A stretch of DNA of 64,000 nt from Haemaphysalis longicornis (taxonomy: Eukaryota; Arthropoda; Arachnida; Ixodida; Ixodidae). The translations under genes were made by a program, and so were the position numbers. The stretch is from positions 120,470,957-120,534,956 of the forward strand of contig CM023449.1 of NCBI GenBank assembly GCA_013339765.2, written 5' to 3'. Positions 22,161 to 35,079 of the stretch are shown here, in pieces. The notes below the pieces were generated by a model. That model did not search any database. It saw nothing but the letters and a program-made list of their open reading frames with translations, and had not been told where the DNA came from. Within the stretch, counting starts at the first letter, position 1. Each line of letters starts with the position of its first letter.

Positions 22161-25100
22161 ACTGTTTGTCGGTGAAAGCTTGCGGCAACGTGGTTACAGC
22201 TTGAGCTTATGAGGCTCTTTTATCGAGAGGCAACAATTAGATCACTGTTCTCCCCTTCAGAGTTAGGCCAAGTGCGAAACTTATAACTGTCCTTGGCTGT
22301 ACTGTGCGTAAAAAGGGAGACTAGGAATGCGGTGTTCCGTTTGCACGCGGAAGCTTCCCAGTTCGTATGTGCGGTGTCGCGTGTTTGGCTGCATACCGAT
22401 GCGAACGACACCTCCACCCGTAATCAGTGGTAAACTAGATGGTGTTTGCGGCTAGCTTTCGCCAGTTACCACTCTGAAAGTCAGTGAGAGTCTGTTTTTA
22501 ACATTAGAAGTCAATTTAAAACGCAACAGCCCTAGTATAATTCAATTGCAATTATTGCGTTTCTTTGCATTTCATTCAAAAAGTAAACTGCTCCGACTCC
22601 TCGCTCAATTTTTGGGGCTACGGCGCTGCGTCGCTTGACTCCGTAGCGCGGAAATGCTACTGCGGCCTCCTCTCGACCGCACCAGTAGGCAACATCTTTT
22701 TCAAACCTAACTTTATCAACATTTTATTCCACTAGGTTACATTACTTTTATTACGCGAAAGCATGAGTTTCTCGGAATGTAAAATGATCCCTAATCGTTC
22801 GCCGGAAGGCAGAAATGATACACAGAAAGGCTTACGAGGCAAGTAGAATAGAAGTACAGTCACTGCGCTGAAAAGAAAGTCCGGTACATTTGGCTCCACG
22901 TGTGAACAAAACCAGCGGCCTCCGGAATGCAAGACCAGGGCGCATATTCAAGTTCACCTCTTCACCGGGCGGGTGCCCTAACAGCAGCTTCTGTTCTTGA
23001 ATGAATATTTTATTATTCATTCACTAGGGCTCTAGCAAATTAAAGCTGCCAGCTGTGAAGGCGTTGTGGTCTGGGACTTCGAAAATCACGTTCGACGTGC
23101 GTGCGGGCCTACATAAAAAATTTGGGGCTGATAATTAGAGAAGGTTTAGTTAGACGAATCGCAAAATGAGTTCCGCCTAAACATCCTCTTTGCTTTATTG
23201 CGAGCGCGGGTTTGTAAAGGCGTAACGTGCGCTGTTTCTCCGTCATGCGGCATCCACGAAAACCTGCTATCGAACGGCGCAGCTTCAACAGATGGCGTGG
23301 GGAATGTGTAACGTGGTCATGTGCCACATTGGGAACAGGGCTAACGTTATGTTTATAGATAAGAATTCATCATCGGTACCCGCATCTTCGCGTACGGTGA
23401 GTTTGACGTTGTCGGGTACGTAATGAAGTTCACCGTGACGCCTACGCAACGACTACGTGAAATATATGCCTCCCAAGAGATATGGGCCAGCTCTGTCAGT
23501 CAGAGTAATGGAGGAAATGGAGAAGAAAGCGTGATAAAAGTAAGTAAAGAAACGTCCAAGATGTGGATGCGAATATTTAGGTTTGCGCTATGTCACCAAC
23601 TCGAGCGTACAAGGTCCAAAAGTACCGTATAGCTTTTTCATGTTATGGTACAGCGCCTAAGTCTTGTTACAGTCGTCCGATTCATTCAGTTCGGTTCTAT
23701 TCGCCCCGAGAAAACACTGGAACTCTCTCAAACGAAGCGGTGGTAACGCGACCACTCGCCGGCTCGCCGGCAAGAAAATACCAATATAAAAGCTCCGCCA
23801 CTCAGCTTTCACCGAAGCTTCAAGTTTTCTCGAGTAGGCGAGTGTAGCTTTGCCAGTGCTAAAGCGCGCCGATGAGTCCAGAAGGGAGAAAGAGGGAAGT
23901 TATGTGCTCGACAGCGGCTGGCGCGTTGTGAGTTGTGCCCTCTCTTTCCGCGCCGGCGCAGTTATTAAAAAGAGAATCCGCGCCGAAGCAAGTTAGCTAC
24001 GTTTGGACGTCCTGATGTGCAACGGCTTCTACCAGTTTGTGCACCACACCATCGGCGACCCGCGTCTTGGAGGACTCCAACGTACTCCCGGGCCCCGAAT
24101 CACCGTGACCGTCTCGCACGGCCTCACCTACGACGAAGCCACGCTTGCCAGGTAGCCGAATCGCCTCCGACAGCGGTGCATCGTCCGGCCCGGTCGGTGA
24201 ATATTGTTGGACTCTGCCTCTCATGTGCATCGAACTGTTCATTTTTTTCTTTTTAGTTAACTTCTCTACTTCGTAATATCTATTTTCAACGCTCGTCATT
24301 GTGTCATTTTGTCTAATTTTGAACTGTTGCTCACATTTGTATCCATTCTAAGTTTCCCCTCGTTTACGTTACATTTCATCGTGTTTGTACAGTGTTTTGC
24401 TTGTCCAAATATAAGTCTGTCTGTTGTTGTTTCGTCCAAGGCTCTGATTCATTCGTGCCTCTCTGGTCGGCGAAATCCGCAGATCGGACGGCCACCCCCT
24501 TCGTCACCTGTCCGCTGTAGATTCGGTGGGGTTGTTTGCTCGCTTGAGTCGACTCCCCACATCTTCTAACAGCGCACCCTATTAAAGAAAACGGTGACAC
24601 GCTACCACATAGAGATTGATTATGTGTGCTCAAATTGTTTTTTCCTTGATTTATTCTGCTATTTCATGTGTGGATTACTTGTTAGGACGCAAAATGTTAC
24701 ATTTTTTTTACGTACGGGATGATAACATTGATTTTTCAATAATAAACTCTAGTACAACAGGCGTGCGGCCGTCTGAGATAGATTCGCTCACAGCAGCGAA
24801 AGAAACGGCTGAACTCGGATGCGGATTGGGGTTTTGGGCGTTTGGAGTGCGAACTAGCCTTTCCTGGCATCCGTTCGAAGCGATTTTCCCCAGTAACGGA
24901 GGCCGCGTCGCTCTTACTTGAGGACTTGGACCGAATGTTTAGAGACATAGTTCATGTATTGAAAGGGGCCACTTGTGTCACGTTTTCAAGGCTAGCTGCG
25001 TCCGTTTGCTAACAACTCACTCAATTACTCACTCCAGCCGCACATCCTTCTTAATTCCGTCTATAAAACGTGTGGTTACGACTAATTAGTCGCTTAGTTT

Positions 25101-27120
25101 AAAATGCTGTAGCTAAATCTTTCTCGAACGCAATATAAAATTGACGGCACACAGAAAAAAAGGCGTAGGCTAAACCAGCGCTTAGGTATTACAGAAAAAA
25201 TGCGTGTGAAATCAAAGTACTGAAACTTTCAATCGACCTGGGTGAGTGGCCGCTGTTCCAGGTCAGTGGTGAAATACAAAGTACACCTGGGTTATGTAGG
25301 GTGCCTTCGCGTGTTTAAGCAGCAGTACACGGCGCGATTATGCGCCATGGGTAGTGCAGGCCCTCTAATGATGCTCTTCAATAACGGCATGGCTTTGCGG
25401 GTGCAAGACATATGAGGATGTCACAATTTAGCGTCTGTGAAGAGTTTTGTGGAATGGCAGTTTTATTATTTGGCTGGCGCTTTTCCGTTAAGGAAGCTTG
25501 AAACTTCATATCCGGGTATGACCCTGACTTGGAATCTTTATGCGCCCATACTAAGAAGAAAATTGGTTTCTCCCTCGCGCTCTTTCTTGCAAGGGTCAAA
25601 GATGGCTGCATGTCGAAACCTCCAAAAAGCACAACAACAGAGGATGAGCGCGTACTCACATATGGCAAAGAAAGCCACATGACGGACGTCTATAGCTTGT
25701 ACTACTAATTCTTTTTATTGTCTCTAGTGTAATTAACTCACCGAACTCTTCTTGGGAGGTGTGGCGCACCCGCCAAATACAGACTGCGTTTCTTATTCCT
25801 TAGCCTGTCCTCCGTATGTTTCCTGCTTCTTCATATTGGGTGCTATCGAACGCTTGACTGTCTAGCACGTAGAGACAGTGGGAATGCAAACAGTTTCAGT
25901 CAGCGCTACAAGTGTACATTTGTTTGCCTTTTACACTATGGAAACTTATGTGTTTCAATTACGTTTCTCAGAAGCCGTCGAGAACCCGAAAGAAGTGTTT
26001 TTAAGTCCTAAATGCAAGCAAAAGAATCGCTGACCCGCACAAAAAAAAGACTCCCCCGGGGTCGAAAAAGGAGATTTCACCGACAGCGCGGTAGTTGAAA
26101 GAATACTACAGCAAAATAGAAGACACTTCTCAAGTTTGAACATTCCTAAATAAAAACGAAAAACCACCCAATTCGGGGTAGACAGTGGAAGCATCTCGCC
26201 CCTGTTAGAGGGAGTCGTCTGAGGTATCTGTGGAAGCAAAATTCTTTGGACTGCGTAATTCAAACGCTGTCAAGAAACGAGGAAGGTGGCGAAAAGGCGA
26301 AGAAGAACAGGTTCCGGAAGTACACTTGGCAGGACTGTCATTATATATCAAAAGAGCTTAGCAACGGGCGCGGTGCAAAGCGAGGACGGAAGCGAGGCTT
26401 TGAAAGAGATCAGTGTAAGAACAAACAAAACCTTCCATACATAGACCCTGTATGCCCGATGCGAAGTAATTTGAATCACTGGACTACAATAGAGTTTGAC
26501 ATTGAAGTAATAAGACGGATATAACGCCAGAAATTGTTAGTTTTATTTTCAGTTTTAAATGAGTGAGTTCCTCTCGTATTGACTAATTTTTAAAATAATA
26601 TTAAACTGAGAAAAATGGTAAAATGCTCATCCCAACGATACACAACTGAAAGAAAATGAAAGCATGCGAGTTACGTTTCTTTGTGTATGGCTACCCCTTC
26701 TACACTACATGAGGAAAGTTAATGATCGGTTCATAAATAGATTCGAGATATCTAGGACGCCTAAACAAACGATATTTTATAACCGAATTCTCCACCAGCA
26801 TGAAACCAAGGCGGGCTTTGTAAGCCGTCAAGCAGAAGTCCGTGAGCTGATGAATTGTTTACGACCAACAGTTAGCATGACCCTTACCTTCTGACGGTTG
26901 CTTGTGCACATCCCTCCTGAAACGTTTCGTGTATACAAAAGTATGGGAATACAAAATTCTTACCTTTGCTGGCACAGCTCTCAAGAAAACGAGTGGGATA
27001 TGTGGCTGGAACGCATGAAAATAAAGTACCGTATTCCACTAAAAAAGCTGACACAGGTTTTATCTCGCTCTCTACGGCCGCCAGAAATGCCAAATCATAG
27101 TCATACCTCGGCAAAGTTGG
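22161..27120. other. Long stretch without recognisable genes
   Basis: No frame matches a family I know. 23930-24580 is somewhat GC-rich with pyrimidine-rich tracts and several poly-T runs, and resembles LTR or 5' UTR material, but no terminal structure could be confirmed. The rest is AT-moderate, non-coding-looking DNA. Confidence 0.35.
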
Positions 27121-27129
27121 CGGGGCTCA

Positions 27130-27780
27130 CTCCCACTCACTCACAATTTTTTTTTCGAATCACCATTCACTCAAACGCAGACTCAATGCTGAGCAGCACA
27201 TCTGCGTTTACTCAAACTCAAAGTCACAGTTAGCGCAAAACTCAGAACTCACTCGGACTCACAGCTCAAAATGTACTCAAACTCAAAATGTACTCAAACT
27301 CAAAATGAACTCAGTACTCAAAATGTACTCAAAACTCAAAATGCACTCAAACTCAAAATGTACTCAAAACTAAAAATGTACTCAAACTCAAAATGTACTC
27401 ACTACTCAAAACTTACTCAAACTCAAAATGTACTCAAACACAAAATGTACCCAGAACTCAAAATGTATTCAAACTCAAAATATACTCAGAACTCAAAATG
27501 TACTCAAACTCAAAATGTGCTCAGTACTCAAAACGTACTCAGCACTCAAAATGTACTCAGTAATCAAAATTTACTGAAACTCAAAATGTACTCAAAACTC
27601 AAAATGTGCTCAAACTCAAAATGTACTCAAACTCACAGTGGACTCAAAACTCAAAAGGTACTCAAAATTCAAAATGAACTCATAACGCAAAATGGACTGA
27701 AACCTCAAAATGAACTCATAACGCAAAATGGACTGAAACCTCAAAATGAATTCAGAACTCAATTGTACTCACAACTCTCT
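27130..27780 (+). repeat. CTCAAA-rich minisatellite, left array
   Basis: An array of ACTCAAA and ACTCAAAATGT units arranged as a 17-18-bp higher unit (TACTCAAACTCAAAATG), preceded by ACTCACTC repeats near 27127-27150. Because units are not multiples of three and lack stops, a 203-codon frame runs through it; its Lys/Asn/Thr/Gln repeats are not a credible protein. A second array of the same unit in the same orientation lies at 33060-33480. Confidence 0.9.
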
Positions 27781-28489
27781 TGTGCTAGGAATTTCCGCGG
27801 GCTCAGGTGGATTCTGATTTTATTAGCAGTCAGAGTTATAAACTTCACGTGTCGTAACAATATTACGGGTGGAAATTCGTGAGCTCAAACTCTTGCATTC
27901 TGTAAGACATGACACCGTAACTCCTGTGAGGTCTCAAACAATTTTCGTTGCAGATATAATAAAGCTATACCTGCTGGCAATGATGATTAGCGCTGGTTAC
28001 GAACAGTTCTACGTATATATTGGATACCAAACTCTTGATATAGAATCAGCGTTCGTTTTCGTGACAGAGCGGGTCCAGACTCGATGGTGTGCTGGGGCCC
28101 TGGGGAGAAACAAACACAATTGGGCGAGGGGATGTGCCCTCACTGCTCATTTCATTTACGTCGAAGTTGTTTAGGGGTATTGTTCTGTACATTCTTGCTC
28201 TGCATTCTGAAAAAACGCCTTGTGTCAAAGCGAACTGTCCCCGCGAGTTTCTGAAGCGCGAGCCGTTCATGGATATGCCTTTGCTTTTTTTAGTGCGTAG
28301 CATTCTTTGCCGAGTCCTCCCTCCACCTCCCCCGGCCAGGATCGTGTAATGCCAAAATGCATATATCACAGAAGCTCAACGCGTAATCGTAAATGTAGAT
28401 AATTCATCAAATGAAAAGTTAAAAAAACGAAAAAAAAAACAAATATTCAGAAAAAATACCGAAAATGGTGAACCGTGTAACACGAAAGT

Positions 28490-29300
28490 CATGGATAGCC
28501 ACAGATTGGGTTAAAATTCAAAGTAATGTGCCGCTAGGGCCTGTGGGGTATCAAATTGAAGGTCTCAAGGAGGGAAATCACGTGGACAAACAAAAAATGC
28601 TTCATGGTCATAATCATGATCTAGTTATCGTGAATCATAATAAAGGTTGGACTTCATAATGATGACCCGCAGGCGTACGGGGTCTCAAATGAAATGTTTC
28701 GATTAGGGAAATAACGTTGGACAAATAAGAGATACATCCGGTAGTAATAATGACATAGTCACTGTTAATCGTGCAATGACTTAAAATTAGTGGGATGTCG
28801 TTAGTGCATTCCCCCTAACCGAATTGAAGATCTCGGTGCGGGGATTTGCGCGGGACAAAAAATGCCTCCTGGTTATAATCGTGACACAGTCATGATGAGT
28901 CATAGATGCGGTTAACATTCAAAGGGATGTGTGCTAGGGTGTTTGGGGTGTAAAATTGAAGGCCTCAATGAGGGAAATGACGTGAGACAAATGAAAATTC
29001 CTCCTGGTCATAATCATGACATAGTCATGGTGAGTCATCGATTCGGTTAAAAATCAGTGATGCCGCAGCGAGTTATGGGGTATCAAATTGAAAGTCTTCA
29101 TTAGGAGAATAACTTGGGACGAATAAGAGATCCTTTCTCGTTATCCTCACGGGATATTAATGGTAAGTAATATATTAGGTTAAAATTCAAAGACATTCAG
29201 GCACACTGTGGCGGGTATCAAATTAAAGTTTCGATGAATAAAATAATGTGGGGCAGATAAAAAGGATATCCCGCCTATAACCACTAGTTGGAATTAAACT
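28490..29300 (+). repeat. ~135-bp satellite, left array, forward orientation
   Basis: Six diverged tandem copies anchored by the block GGTTAAAATTCAAAG at about 28508, 28644, 28780, 28910, 29046 and 29178 (spacings 130-136). Each unit has the order GGTTAAAATTC, CTAGGG, GGGGTATCAAATTGAA, a GACAAATAAAAAAT-type block, GTCATAATCATGACATAGTCATG and GAGTCAT. The same unit occurs in reverse orientation at 31490-32620. Confidence 0.85.
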
Positions 29301-30444
29301 GTGCAAATTCACCGCAGATGCTAGAACGGTAGCACAAAAGGAATTGTACTGTCAAAATGAAGGGTTTGAGGGAGAAAATATAACCCGGGCAATGTCGGCA
29401 TCGTAAGATCATTATGTGCACTCACTTCATAAGTAAAAATTCGGAGTTGTGTCGTAAGCTCATCCAGGTTGTACAATTAATGGTATCCGTGTCGGGATTC
29501 GCGTGTAGCTAAAGCGAACACATGCTACTTAGTAATGGTAAGTTCAGTTTTGAACGACGGCAATATTGCAAGCACGAAGCTTCGAAGTGTGAAAATTTAT
29601 TTATTGCACTTCCACATTATCCCCATCATCAAACACTTCCAGGAACACTTCGTGTTCTCATCGTTGGTTCCAGGACAGGAGTTCGGAGATGGCTGTGTCG
29701 TAGAATAAATTTCCTACTTCACCAAGTACCCAAGGCCCTTAAAATTCAGAAACCCTCATCTGGTGCTTCAGAGGAATCAATCGTGCTTGCGGCATTTGAC
29801 TAGGGCATTTTTAAAACGTGGCTTGGTCGACACCATGTTGCTCGCAATGTCTGGAAAAAAGCCCGCGTAGCCACCAAAAAAACGTTGGTGAATAGCCATA
29901 CTGCAGGGGGAAGTTGGGAATGAAAATCGGGGTAACTTTTGTTAAGGTCGAGGTGGGTCAACGTAGGCAGCCAACCAATGCTCACTGTACCCCGCTTCTA
30001 TAACTTGTATAGACTAGAATTTTGCCGGGTCGGCCATTTTCTAACGATCGAGGCACCACCTGGCAGGCATTTCTTGGGGACTGCGGGGCGAGCAGACCAC
30101 GTCGCAGTGCCACGCTGTTCCTCCGTGCGGCGGTGGATATCAGACAACCAGCCGGCATCGAAATTCGGTACGCGTATCATTTATTCGGTACGTCAGCAGC
30201 CCCAAGTTCAACAGGGCTTTAAAGAGAACGTTTAAAACGCCCGAGAGCTGTCAGATTTGCCCATAAATTATGTCCCCAACCCGCTAACGCGGCGGGCCAC
30301 CCCACAAGGGATTTGTCCTTACGGGGGTTGCCTGTGACGATACGTTTAACTGTGCAAGCAGGACGCCCAACTTTTCATCCCCAATTGATGTTTATTTTCT
30401 TAATTTGGGGGAGATTGCCTCATTGCCTTTACTTGGTATTGTGC

Positions 30445-30715
30445 AGGAGCTACTCGTCCGGGCGTGATTACGCCATTGTTGGCTGCCCCAACAATCAGTG
30501 TTAGGGCAAGAGGCTCGTGCAACAAACGTGTGAAGTGCACCACGAGAAGAGAAGCGTCTGCCTGGGCGAAATCTATTGGCTGTACAAATTTCCTGCGCCC
30601 CTTGAGTGCCGCCGCGAGTTGGTCACCGTGCGGAATAGGAAAGACTTCGAACCAAAAAAATTTCCCAGAATACGTATGGTCGTACGCTGCTTCTGGAAGC
30701 ACTGTTTATTCACCC
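30445..30715 (+). pseudogene. Degenerate THAP zinc-finger domain exon
   Basis: One plus-strand frame reads AIVGCPNNQC, a TAG stop, then KRLVQQTCEVHHEKRSVC, LYKFPAPLECRRE, TVRNRKDFEPKKFPRIRMV. This matches the THAP pattern: a C-x(2-4)-C start, an intermediate Cys/His region, an aromatic-FP block, a W/L-x-NRKDF-x-P-x-K block and a final C-x2-H. The first expected cysteine is tyrosine, the conserved tryptophan before the NRKDF block is leucine, and the last C-x2-H is altered, so it is a dead copy. A pyrimidine-rich tract ending TTGTGCAG sits just upstream at about 30444, so it looks like a true exon start. THAP domains occur in P-element transposases and many arthropod DNA-binding proteins; which kind this was is unknown. 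Confidence 0.55.
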
Positions 30716-30751
30716 TAATGTTCAATCCCTATCGCACGTTTTTGTTCTCTG

Positions 30752-30780
30752 GAGGTATGTTCTGTTCATTTAATCAACAG
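30752..30780 (+). other. Possible very short intron or chance splice-like pair
   Basis: After the THAP-like exon a GTATGT lies near 30753 and an AACAG near 30778, separated by about 25 bases. This is too short for a normal intron, so it is noted only as a splice-like coincidence. Confidence 0.1.
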
Positions 30781-31489
30781 AAAGCCGACAAATATCATCC
30801 GGACACCTATTCTGCACCTCGGATTTGCAAACAAGTTGAGCTGAAAGCGAAATAAAAGCGTCGCGGTGGCGGAGAACGCCCGGTCGTGTCAGGAAATAGC
30901 TCTTCGCGGTTCCCACCCGCCGCTGAAACGCTAGCGTTTTTGTGAGCAAGCAAACGGCCGTGAAATCTTGGTGTATCAAATAAGTTGCCCTGTTTGGCAG
31001 CACGAAATAGTGTTATGCGGTGGCAAATATTTTACTTTTATGAGCATGTACGCCTAGGACCTGCACAGTTGAAGGAGTATTTCATGGCCTAGTTTAACAA
31101 GCAACTCAGTATGAGGTATGGCAGCGCGTAATAAATGTCAACACCTTCGCGCACAGACAACAGCAAGCCATACTTGGAAATTTGCACTATTGAGCGCCCG
31201 ATCGAACGCATTCGCTGATTGCGCCAACCCATTTACTTCTTAGCGTATACGTAGGAGGCTTATCAGCCCAATAGTTCCTAAGCTGTTTCATGGGAGCGCA
31301 GGCTCGTTGACAGATGTTGAGTGCTGCAATGTGTCGAACCAACCACGCTTTCAAGATGGTGGGCCAACAATGAACGAGTACAATTATATCTATCGGGCAT
31401 TAAATAAGGCTCTTTTTACTTAACTGGTCATTATTCAGCGCAATGATTTCCGATGGTTGCATCCGATCCACCTTCCTTCACCGAGACAA

Positions 31490-32620
31490 TATTTTGATAC
31501 CCTACACGCCCTATCGGCATCACTTTCAATTTTAACCCAATCATTTACTAGCAATAGCTATATAGAGATGATAAGAAGGAGGAATTTCTTTATTTTTACC
31601 AGGCGATTCCCCTCAACGAGACACTTAATCTGATGCCCCACACACCCTACCAGGATCATTTGGAATTTTAGTCAAATCTCACTAACCATGACCCTCATGA
31701 CTGTGAGCAGGGTGCATTATTATTATGCCCCACATGATTCACCTAATTGAAACCTTCAATTTGATACCCCATTTGCTTTACCGGCCTCACCTTGAATTTT
31801 AACCAAATTTATGACTCACCATGACTATCTCATGAATTAACAACGAAGCCTTTTTTTATTGGTCCCACGTGATTCCCCTCATCAAGATCGCCAATTTGAT
31901 ACCCTACACGCCCGAGCGGGGTCACTTCTAATTTTAACCCGATATATGACTCGCCCTGACTATCTTATGACTGTAAACAGAAGCATTTTTTGTATTTGTC
32001 CTAGGTGATTGCATCTAATCGAGACCACTAATTTGATACCCAACACATCCTCCTGGCATCAATTTGAATTTTAACCTAAACAGTGACTAACAATGACTAT
32101 CTCATGATAAAGCCATACCTCATTTTTGTCTCATGTGATTTCCCTCATCTCAACCTTCAATTTGATGACCCCCACACCCTAGAGGCATCATTTTGAATTT
32201 TAACCCAATTTTTGATCTATTGACTTGGTCTTTAGCTAATAATCAGGAAGCATTTCTGCCTTTTTCCGATGTGATTCCCCTGATCGAGACCTTTATTTCA
32301 TACGCCACACGCCCTAGCTCTATGAATTTGAGTTTTAACCAAATCTGTGACTAGCCATGACTAGGCCATAATATAACCATAACGAATTTTAGCCCCACGT
32401 GATTCCCCTCATCTAGACCTTGAATATTCATTCCCACATGCTCTCGTGGCATCCTTTTGAACTTTAGCCCAATTTATGACTTACTATGACTGTCTGATGA
32501 CTATACACAGGAAGCATTTTTTTAAATTTACCTAGCGTGATTCCGTTAATCGGGACATTTTAGTAATACCTTACACGCCTTAGCGACATCTGTTTGATTT
32601 TTTACACAATCTGTCTCATA
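31490..32620 (-). repeat. ~135-bp satellite, right array, reverse orientation
   Basis: Nine diverged units anchored by GAATTTTAACC, the reverse complement of the left anchor, at about 31528, 31661, 31793, 31930, 32069, 32197, 32328, 32459 and 32598. Each unit shows TTGATACCCCACACGCC, CTAG and GACTATCTCATGA-type blocks in inverse order to the left array. Together with 28490-29300 it forms long, imperfect inverted arms. Confidence 0.85.
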
Positions 32621-33059
32621 GTGCGGTCTTTATTCTATCTAAACGGGCGTCGCCCCGTCAGTTCAATTGACACTCATATGAAACAGCGGAGGGGAGACCC
32701 GCCACCCCTTCCGCCCGGTGCTCACCTCTTTCTTTTTGACCCTAGCGAATCAAACGGTTAACAGAAGCAGGCAAACGAGCAGCAAAAAAGCGCCGCCCCT
32801 TTGCTTTTCCACCACCCTCTCCCACTTTCTTAGAGGATCCATCAAGAGAAAAAGGTGCGATAACTCTTTATGTGACTTCACCAGTCGATTAATATGCACA
32901 GGCCCAGCACCTAAACCAGACCCTCCCGTCCCCCCCCCCCGCCCGACTCTCCACCTCCCCACCGACGCCGCCAATGCTGTCGTACCCGCAGCTAACCTGA
33001 ATTGTGAGCCCAAAGCGGCACATGAAACTTAACCGCTAACGATATCTGCCTCCTAAGAT
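32621..33059. other. Spacer between satellite and minisatellite
   Basis: No gene. A run of about ten C occurs near 32930, in a C-rich stretch. The plus and minus frames of about 100 codons here have low-complexity composition. Confidence 0.4.
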
Positions 33060-33560
33060 ACTCATAGGTACTCAGAACTCAAAATGGCTCAGAACTCAAA
33101 ATGTACTCAAAAGTCAAAATGTACTCAAACTGCAAAAGTACTCAGTACTCAAAAAGTACTCAGTACTCAAAATGTACTCAAAACTTAAAATGTACTAGTA
33201 CTCAAACTGTACTCAAACTCAAAATGTACTCAAAACTCAAAATGTACTCAATCTCAAAATGTACTCAGTAGTCAAAATGTACTCATACTCAAAATGTACT
33301 CAAATCTCAAAATGTACTCAAAGTCAATATGTACTCAGTACTCAAAATGTACTCAAACGCAAAATGTACTCAAAACTGAAAATGTACTCAAAATCAAACT
33401 GTATTTACTACTCAAAATGGACTGAGAACTCACTCGGTCTCAGGAGTACTCAAACTCAGTTGGACTGAAAATTCACTCAAGCTCAAACTCACCATGCTAC
33501 ACTAGCCTCGCGCTCACTCAAATTCAAACTCACGTGTGAGTTTGAGTACAAAGGAGTCTG
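33060..33560 (+). repeat. CTCAAA-rich minisatellite, right array
   Basis: The same ACTCAAAATGT/ACTCAAA units as at 27130-27780 and in the same direction, unlike the satellite arrays between them. It degrades toward 33480-33560 into ACTCACTC-type sequence and ends in an inverted repeat (33524-33545) after which the motif runs the other way (GAGTTTGAGT). Confidence 0.9.
33524..33545. repeat. 10-bp inverted repeat at the array end
   Basis: TCAAACTCAC, two-base spacer GT, GTGAGTTTGA. It marks the point where the minisatellite motif switches strand. Confidence 0.7.
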
Positions 33561-34740
33561 AGTGAGTGGACTGATGAGGGAGTACGCCGACCTGTGATCA
33601 TGGTACGTATGTATTCCGTATGTATTGAGTATACGGGAAGCATACCGAAAACTTGTGGTGCCGTATTTCACGCTCTAATTAAGACAGAAACACGAAAACT
33701 CTGTCCAACATGTATTTTCTTGCAAATGATTCAGTTATTTTGTTTTTTTTTTTGAAACAATACCTGTATTAGTTACGCCTGGGTGCGTAATACTCGCAAT
33801 GAATTGAGTATTCCCACAATACCGTACGTACGGAACGCTTCACCAGAGATGTGCGCGTGATAATTCATTATTTTGCTCAAATAGTAATTGCGACACATTG
33901 AGAAGGTTACCTTGTTTCAACGATGCTAACATTTCCTAGGGCATTTATGTCGCTTCACATGGTTTGAAAGCGAAACCTGGCCATACTGATTAACAACTTG
34001 TTTATTGCAACATCGGTTTTGCATCTTTTCGTTCGCAAATATTTCTGTGATTTGGCGAGTGACTTCAACGCCTTCTTTTCTCCTACCCGGTGTACGCCTC
34101 TCTTTCTTCGCCGCCGTTTCTTTAACTTACTGCGCGAATTTGGTCAGCAGACAGACTGGCAGATTTTATAGCTTACCTGAAATCAGTGTTCTGCGTGGCT
34201 GGTGTGCACATGTTCTCCTCTTATTCAATAATGTACAGGGGCCCTGGGGCACCCACTATTCTACAACATTTATATTTCCGATTCACGTTCTTGTGAATTT
34301 TGTGAAACGACCACATTGCCACTCAAAGCTCATGGTAAAGGTTAAACAAGCCTCGTCGTGTCGCTAATTATTAGGTGTGCGTGTGTTTGAGGCTCCCTGA
34401 AACCCGCCGTTACGGCGAGGGTATTTGTCGTGCATAATAAATAAAACCAGTCATTTTGAGCTTAGCTGCATCACACCATAAATACTGGACACTGCGTTGG
34501 CTAATTAATATTATTGTAATTACGTTGCCGACGTCACTAGAATATATTGTTGAATGTTTTTCTCAGCACGAACATGCGTGATTCGCTGTGTATTAAGGTA
34601 ATCAAGAGTTATTTACAAAACCCCCTCCTTTCTATTGTCTTGAACATAGTGTAGGCCCTTTTTATCGACTTAATAATCAAACCATAAGTTAGTGTCCTTT
34701 AAACCTACGGTAATGTATACAGCCAGGAGTAGTGTCAAAT
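33561..34740. other. No gene recognised
   Basis: AT-rich sequence with short GTACGTA-type and poly-T runs. A 120-codon plus-strand frame at 34005-34367 has no recognisable domain. Confidence 0.4.
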
Positions 34741-35079
34741 CACGAGTAAGTAAGCAGCGCATGCACGGGTAAAGCTTCCTTTATGTATGATAGGCGGAAA
34801 GGAAAGGCGCATGGATAGCGGAAAAGGGCAGCGAAATGATACTAAAGTTGAGAGCGTTACAATGAACAAAAGCTAACAGAAATGTGCACGATATCAAAAA
34901 GGAAACCACCTTCGGAGTTTGGTCCACAGTTCCACGGGTGTCTTAGTCACAACACCTGAGGGGTCCACGGAGACTTCACGGCGCGGACGGCTTGTTAGAC
35001 GGCTGTACGCCACGTTGGGTCCAGCCACGGGACGTCGGGCAGTCATCAGAGACCGTGTACGTGTGTAACAACGCGATGG

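Larger units (their letters stand above)
29301..31440. other. Core between inverted satellite arrays
   Basis: About 2.1 kb of low-copy-looking sequence between two oppositely oriented arrays of the same satellite. It contains a degenerate THAP-type zinc-finger exon on the plus strand (30445-30715). Other frames in it (for example 29522-29803, 93 codons) are unrecognised. Confidence 0.5.

Noticed and set aside
27130..27160. Telomeric repeat
   Set aside because: The short ACTCACTC units are not the arthropod TTAGG repeat and grade into the CTCAAA minisatellite.
27271..27882. 203-codon plus-strand frame with Lys/Asn/Thr/Gln repeats
   Set aside because: It is a by-product of the CTCAAA-rich minisatellite, whose unit lacks stops in one frame. 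The same unit occurs at 33.1 kb without a conserved frame.
28490..32620. A CRISPR-like array
   Set aside because: Units are ~135 bp, diverged, and the DNA is eukaryotic; no short identical repeats with unique spacers.
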